A stretch of 26,537 nucleotides of DNA from Bacteroidales bacterium UBA1187 (GTDB taxonomy: Bacteria > Bacteroidota > Bacteroidia > Bacteroidales > Paludibacteraceae). Positions 24,710-26,537 of the stretch are shown piece by piece. Position 1 is the stretch's first letter. The number at the start of each line of letters is the position of its first letter. The position numbers and the translations under genes were made by a program. Where the stretch lies: assembly GCA_002309835.1 (NCBI GenBank), contig DBYL01000015.1, positions 26,565 to 53,101 of the forward strand, written 5' to 3'. The notes beneath the pieces were generated by a model. The model searched no databases. It saw only the letters and a list, made by a program, of their open reading frames with translations, and was not told where the DNA came from.

Positions 24710-25078
24710 ATGAAAAAGTTATTGATTGCTGCTGTTGCAGTGTGTGCAGTTTTGCTGTCTAGTTGTTCTACCGGCCGCTACCTCGGTCACACGAGCAATG
24801 TAAACATGAACCAAACACAAGTAGTTCTCTCGAACGCGAATTTCAAAGTAGTTAAACAGGTTCAGAAAATTGTAATTTTTGAGCAGAAGTACAATTTTAG
24901 TAAAATGCAACTTAAGGAATCTGCCTATGCTGCGTTGGTAAGAGAAGCTAACCTACAAGGTTCTCAAGCGATTATTAATGTTACCTTTGAGGAGGTTCAA
25001 CGTGTAAGTGGTGCGATGGTTCCAAAGACCCAAAGCGCTGTTCTTGTTCAAGGAACCGTGATAGAGTTCACAAAGTAA
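24710..25078 (+). CDS. Small lipoprotein, DUF6567-like
   Basis: A 122-residue lipoprotein. MKKLLIAAVAVCAVLLSSC is a signal peptide with lipobox LLSSC, Cys at 19. The mature part has NVNMNQTQVVLSNANFKVVKQV, then SAYAALVREANLQGSQAIINVTFE and a final strand QSAVLVQGTVIEF. This resembles small Bacteroidota lipoproteins labelled DUF6567, whose function is unknown. The fold is probably a compact alpha/beta sandwich with a helix carrying the conserved Ala-Leu-Val-Arg-Glu-Ala-Asn segment. It has a very strong terminator behind it, and the structured RNA at 24495-24610 lies in its possible leader. Confidence 0.8.
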   Translation: MKKLLIAAVAVCAVLLSSCSTGRYLGHTSNVNMNQTQVVLSNANFKVVKQVQKIVIFEQKYNFSKMQLKESAYAALVREANLQGSQAIINVTFEEVQRVSGAMVPKTQSAVLVQGTVIEFTK

Positions 25079-25085
25079 ATCATTT

Positions 25086-25128
25086 GGCAAAGTCCTTGTA
25101 AAGTGACACAAGGACTTTGCCTCATTTT
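25086..25128 (+). terminator. Terminator after the small lipoprotein gene
   Basis: A perfect 14-bp stem (25086-25099 with 25108-25121) with an eight-base loop, followed by TCATTTTCC. The T-run is short, but the stem is the strongest in this part of the window. It separates this gene from the one at 25139. Confidence 0.85.
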
Positions 25129-25138
25129 CCCCTAATTG

Positions 25139-25600
25139 ATGAAAAGATTTTTATTACTTGGCATAATTTTATGTTATTCTCTGCAAGGAGAAGCCAATGA
25201 TAAAGTATGCCTAAACGAAGGAACACGCATCAGTGTGAAAATCACTAATGAGATGTCTTCGCAGCATTACTCAACCCCGAATACAATCATAGCATCGGAT
25301 GTATATGATATAGATGGGGAATACATCTTAATAAAAAAAGGAACATTAGTAGAAGTACAGACAAAAATTCAAAGAGCATCTACTTTTGGCGACGAAGGAG
25401 CAATAGAGTTTATGCCGATATCTACAACAGCTGTTGATGGTCGCGAGATTGTCTTCAAAGATCAACCGGTAATTTATAATGGTCAAGACGCCCTGACAAG
25501 TAGCCGTAAAAAAGTCAAAATTGCTGCCGGGACGGCATTTGCCGCATACATAGCAAATACTTATTGCTTCAAAAGAGAGAAATTAGAGAAACTTCAATAA
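25139..25600 (+). CDS. Secreted protein of unknown function
   Basis: A 153-residue protein. MKRFLLLGIILCYSLQGEA is a signal peptide. The rest looks like all-beta: GTRISVKITNEMSS, NTIIASDVYDIDGEYILIKKGTLVEVQTKIQ, FMPISTTAVDGREIVFKDQPV. The order of a strand, a value-of-state loop, DGEYxLIKKGTxVEV and a late DGREIVF resembles the barrel of VirB10/TrbI-type C-terminal domains, but no other secretion or conjugation gene is near and the C-terminal helix (KVKIAAGTAFAAYIANTYCF) differs, so I assign no family. An upstream TTG at 25136 would add one residue; the ATG is preferred. No promoter was seen in the 18 bases before it. Confidence 0.65.
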   Translation: MKRFLLLGIILCYSLQGEANDKVCLNEGTRISVKITNEMSSQHYSTPNTIIASDVYDIDGEYILIKKGTLVEVQTKIQRASTFGDEGAIEFMPISTTAVDGREIVFKDQPVIYNGQDALTSSRKKVKIAAGTAFAAYIANTYCFKREKLEKLQ

Positions 25601-25603
25601 AAA

Positions 25604-25633
25604 TGACGGCAGGGATGTCGTCACTTTTGTTTT
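25604..25633 (+). terminator. Terminator after the secreted-protein gene
   Basis: TGACG (25604-25608) pairs with CGTCA (25619-25623); inner CA/TG pairs extend the stem. CTTTTGTTTT follows. It begins four bases after the stop codon of the 25139 gene. Confidence 0.55.
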
Positions 25634-25694
25634 ATAATTGTTGGCGGATTTGGGCGATGACGAAGCCGCGGAGGGTTTTGTACAGCTTATCAAC

Positions 25695-25726
25695 GAGGCA
25701 GGGATCATCCTCGCCTCTCTTTTTTC
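25695..25726 (+). terminator. Terminator-like hairpin with T-run
   Basis: GAGGC (25695-25699) pairs with GCCTC (25713-25717), with AGG/CCT inside, then TCTTTTTT. No gene on the plus strand ends directly before it. Confidence 0.5.
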
Positions 25727-25743
25727 TGTTCTTTCTTTGCGAG

Positions 25744-25785
25744 GAATGTACTCTGAGGGGACCGATGTCCCGAAGAGTAGCATTC
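25744..25785. repeat. Compound inverted repeat with loop CGAT
   Basis: Arms: GAATG 25744-25748 with CATTC 25781-25785, ACTCT 25750-25754 with AGAGT 25774-25778, GGGAC 25758-25762 with GTCCC 25767-25771, separated by small bubbles. It could act as an RNA structure or a DNA site; no gene boundary explains it. Confidence 0.65.
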
Positions 25786-25854
25786 TGAGCGACTTCCATC
25801 CCCCATACATCCTAAGTCCGTCAAATATCGGCCTCGGCACGATCCCGCACCATA

Positions 25855-25897
25855 TGATACCCATATCATACCCATAGGATACCCATAGGATACTTTG
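25855..25897. repeat. Tandem repeat of about 3.5 eleven-base units
   Basis: Units TGATACCCATA, TCATACCCATA, GGATACCCATA and a partial GGATAC lie head to tail. The period equals roughly one helical turn. No spacer separates the units, so it is not a CRISPR. Confidence 0.8.
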
Positions 25898-25924
25898 CCA
25901 CTTTTGCAAATTTTATGCGTATAT

Positions 25925-25953
25925 AGTATTATACTATGTATAATACTGTTTTT
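25925..25953 (+). terminator. AT-rich perfect palindrome followed by T-rich sequence
   Basis: AGTATTATAC (25925-25934) and GTATAATACT (25938-25947) form a perfect 10-bp inverted repeat with a three-base loop, followed by GTTTTTG. It may be a weak terminator or an operator; the AT-rich stem makes termination uncertain. Confidence 0.4.
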
Positions 25954-26050
25954 GTTGATTTTTTATGAAAACAAATGTCCTTGGCCTGCCTTTTCTAAAA
26001 AGCCGTTTCCACTCCCCTATATAGCTTTTTTAATGTTTTTACATAAACTA

Positions 26051-26082
26051 TTTGCATATTCCAAAAAAAAGTATTACATTTG
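26051..26082 (+). promoter_or_regulatory. Promoter ahead of the deiminase-like lipoprotein
   Basis: TTTG at 26051-26054, 20 bases, TACATTTG at 26075-26082. Start near 26089, leaving about 125 bases of leader, which contains the protein remnant at 26111-26188. Confidence 0.75.
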
Positions 26083-26110
26083 CAACCGATTTGAGAAGGA
26101 CGATGAATAG

Positions 26111-26188
26111 CTGGATGTCAACCTCTGGCAGACCGCCGGCCGCGACAACCAACTCGAAAAAGCTATAGACTACATCAAGAACAAATAA
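26111..26188 (+). pseudogene. C-terminal remnant of an unidentified protein
   Basis: In one frame 25 codons run after a TAG and end in TAA. They contain NLWQTAGRDNQLEKAIDYI, which reads like a real protein end, and GRxxxLxKAIDYI faintly recalls alginate-lyase-type helical proteins. The frame has no start and is cut by the TAG just upstream. A different frame gives a 21-codon ORF from the ATG at 26103 with no protein-like character. Identity is not assigned. Confidence 0.4.
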
Positions 26189-26212
26189 ATAGTAGTGACA
26201 TTCTCCATACAA

Positions 26213-26537
26213 ATGAATAGGATACATCTTCTTTTGGCGGTGGTGCTGCTGGCAGGATGCACGGTGCAGCAGCGGCAGGAAAAGGCGTGTAGGATGGACT
26301 ATCCTCACGCCGAGTGGGATAAAGCCGGAGTCATCTTGATGCACACACCGGGTCAGGAACTGTTCGACGGCGTCATTCATCCGTCGGCAGGCTTGTTTGA
26401 ACACTATTTCGATGTGGACAAGGCTGCCGAGGAGCATCGTGGATATATCCACATGTTGGAAGCCAATGGTATTCGTGTGCTTACGGTAACTGATATTCTC
26501 AACGAAATGGCATTGGACACCTTGCGGATGCTGGCAG
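26213..26537 (+). CDS. Arginine-deiminase-like lipoprotein, cut by the window end
   Basis: The frame is open from the ATG at 26213 to the last base (108 codons). MNRIHLLLAVVLLAGC is a lipoprotein signal peptide with Cys16. From about residue 30 it follows the N-terminal part of arginine deiminases: WDKAGVILMHTPGQEL (in soluble enzymes HRPGxEL), LFEHYFDVDKAAEEH for the LFDD...A..EH segment, then YIHMLEANGIRVLTVTDIL. Arginine deiminase turns arginine into citrulline and ammonia; a lipid-anchored form would act in the periplasm or at the surface. Asp, His and Cys catalytic residues lie beyond the window, so activity cannot be judged. Its own promoter is at 26051-26082. Confidence 0.7.
   Translation, partial: MNRIHLLLAVVLLAGCTVQQRQEKACRMDYPHAEWDKAGVILMHTPGQELFDGVIHPSAGLFEHYFDVDKAAEEHRGYIHMLEANGIRVLTVTDILNEMALDTLRMLA

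Larger units (their letters stand above)
25601..26212 (+). other. About 600 bases with no intact gene: hairpins, repeats and a gene remnant
   Basis: AT-rich except for the middle. It holds terminator-like hairpins (25604-25633, 25695-25726), a compound inverted repeat (25744-25785), 3.5 tandem 11-base units (25855-25897), an AT-rich palindrome (25925-25947), a promoter (26051-26082) and a 25-codon protein remnant ending in TAA (26111-26188). Overlapping open frames on both strands up to 108 codons lack signal peptides or motifs and are probably spurious. Confidence 0.6.

Noticed and set aside
25855..25897. CRISPR array
   Set aside because: Units are 11 bases with no spacers; no cas gene is present.
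25583..25909. A 108-codon minus-strand frame over the repeat-rich stretch
   Set aside because: It reads through the 11-base repeats and hairpins, has no start signal or motif, and runs over the end of the plus-strand gene.
26103..26168. A 21-codon ORF before the deiminase-like gene
   Set aside because: Composition is not protein-like, while the shifted frame gives a plausible protein tail.

Overview
The window looks like chromosomal DNA of a member of the Bacteroidota, most likely order Bacteroidales. Three things point there. A type IX secretion protein (PorZ) is present. Promoters are almost all of the Bacteroidetes sigma form, TTTG, 20 bases, then TAnnTTTG. Several proteins are typical of the phylum: an OstA-like protein, a TGS/uridine-kinase fusion, tandem PpiC proteins and many lipoproteins. 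Nothing suggests a phage, plasmid or CRISPR locus.

Layout. Bases 1-60 hold a tRNA 3' end and its terminator. Bases 93-5231 (+) form a coupled operon: a DUF2147 protein, rdgB, and a PorZ twice the usual length because its propeller part is duplicated. Bases 5240-12810 (-) are one polycistron led by gyrB: gyrB, a LOG-family protein, an unrecognised helical-repeat/lectin-like protein, kdsA, a TGS-uridine kinase, a SPOR protein and folE. Bases 12872-13403 (-) hold tRNA-Glu and rpsT with a clear promoter and terminator. Bases 13419-21571 (-) form a second tightly coupled operon: SurA-like lipoprotein, double-parvulin SurA homologue, OstA-like protein, outer-membrane barrel, dnaG, radical SAM protein, glycosyltransferase. 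Its first four genes look like an outer-membrane assembly set. ribD (-) and prmC (+) diverge around 22.6 kb, and prmC-recX-LMW phosphatase (+) are coupled by overlaps.

Bases 24298-26537 are accessory-like. A promoter at 24386-24417 leads into a long rod-shaped RNA hairpin (24495-24610) that resembles 6S RNA, or a structured leader, ahead of a small lipoprotein and a secreted protein of unknown function. About 600 bases without a recognised gene follow. They hold terminator-like hairpins, a compound inverted repeat, 11-base tandem repeats, a perfect AT-rich palindrome and a 25-codon protein remnant. The window ends in the first 325 bases of an arginine-deiminase-like lipoprotein with its own promoter.

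Most neighbouring genes overlap by ATGA or TAATG, so translational coupling is the rule. The best candidates for something undescribed are the duplicated PorZ, the structured RNA at 24.5 kb, the repeat-rich stretch at 25.6-25.9 kb, and the 8794-10152 protein.
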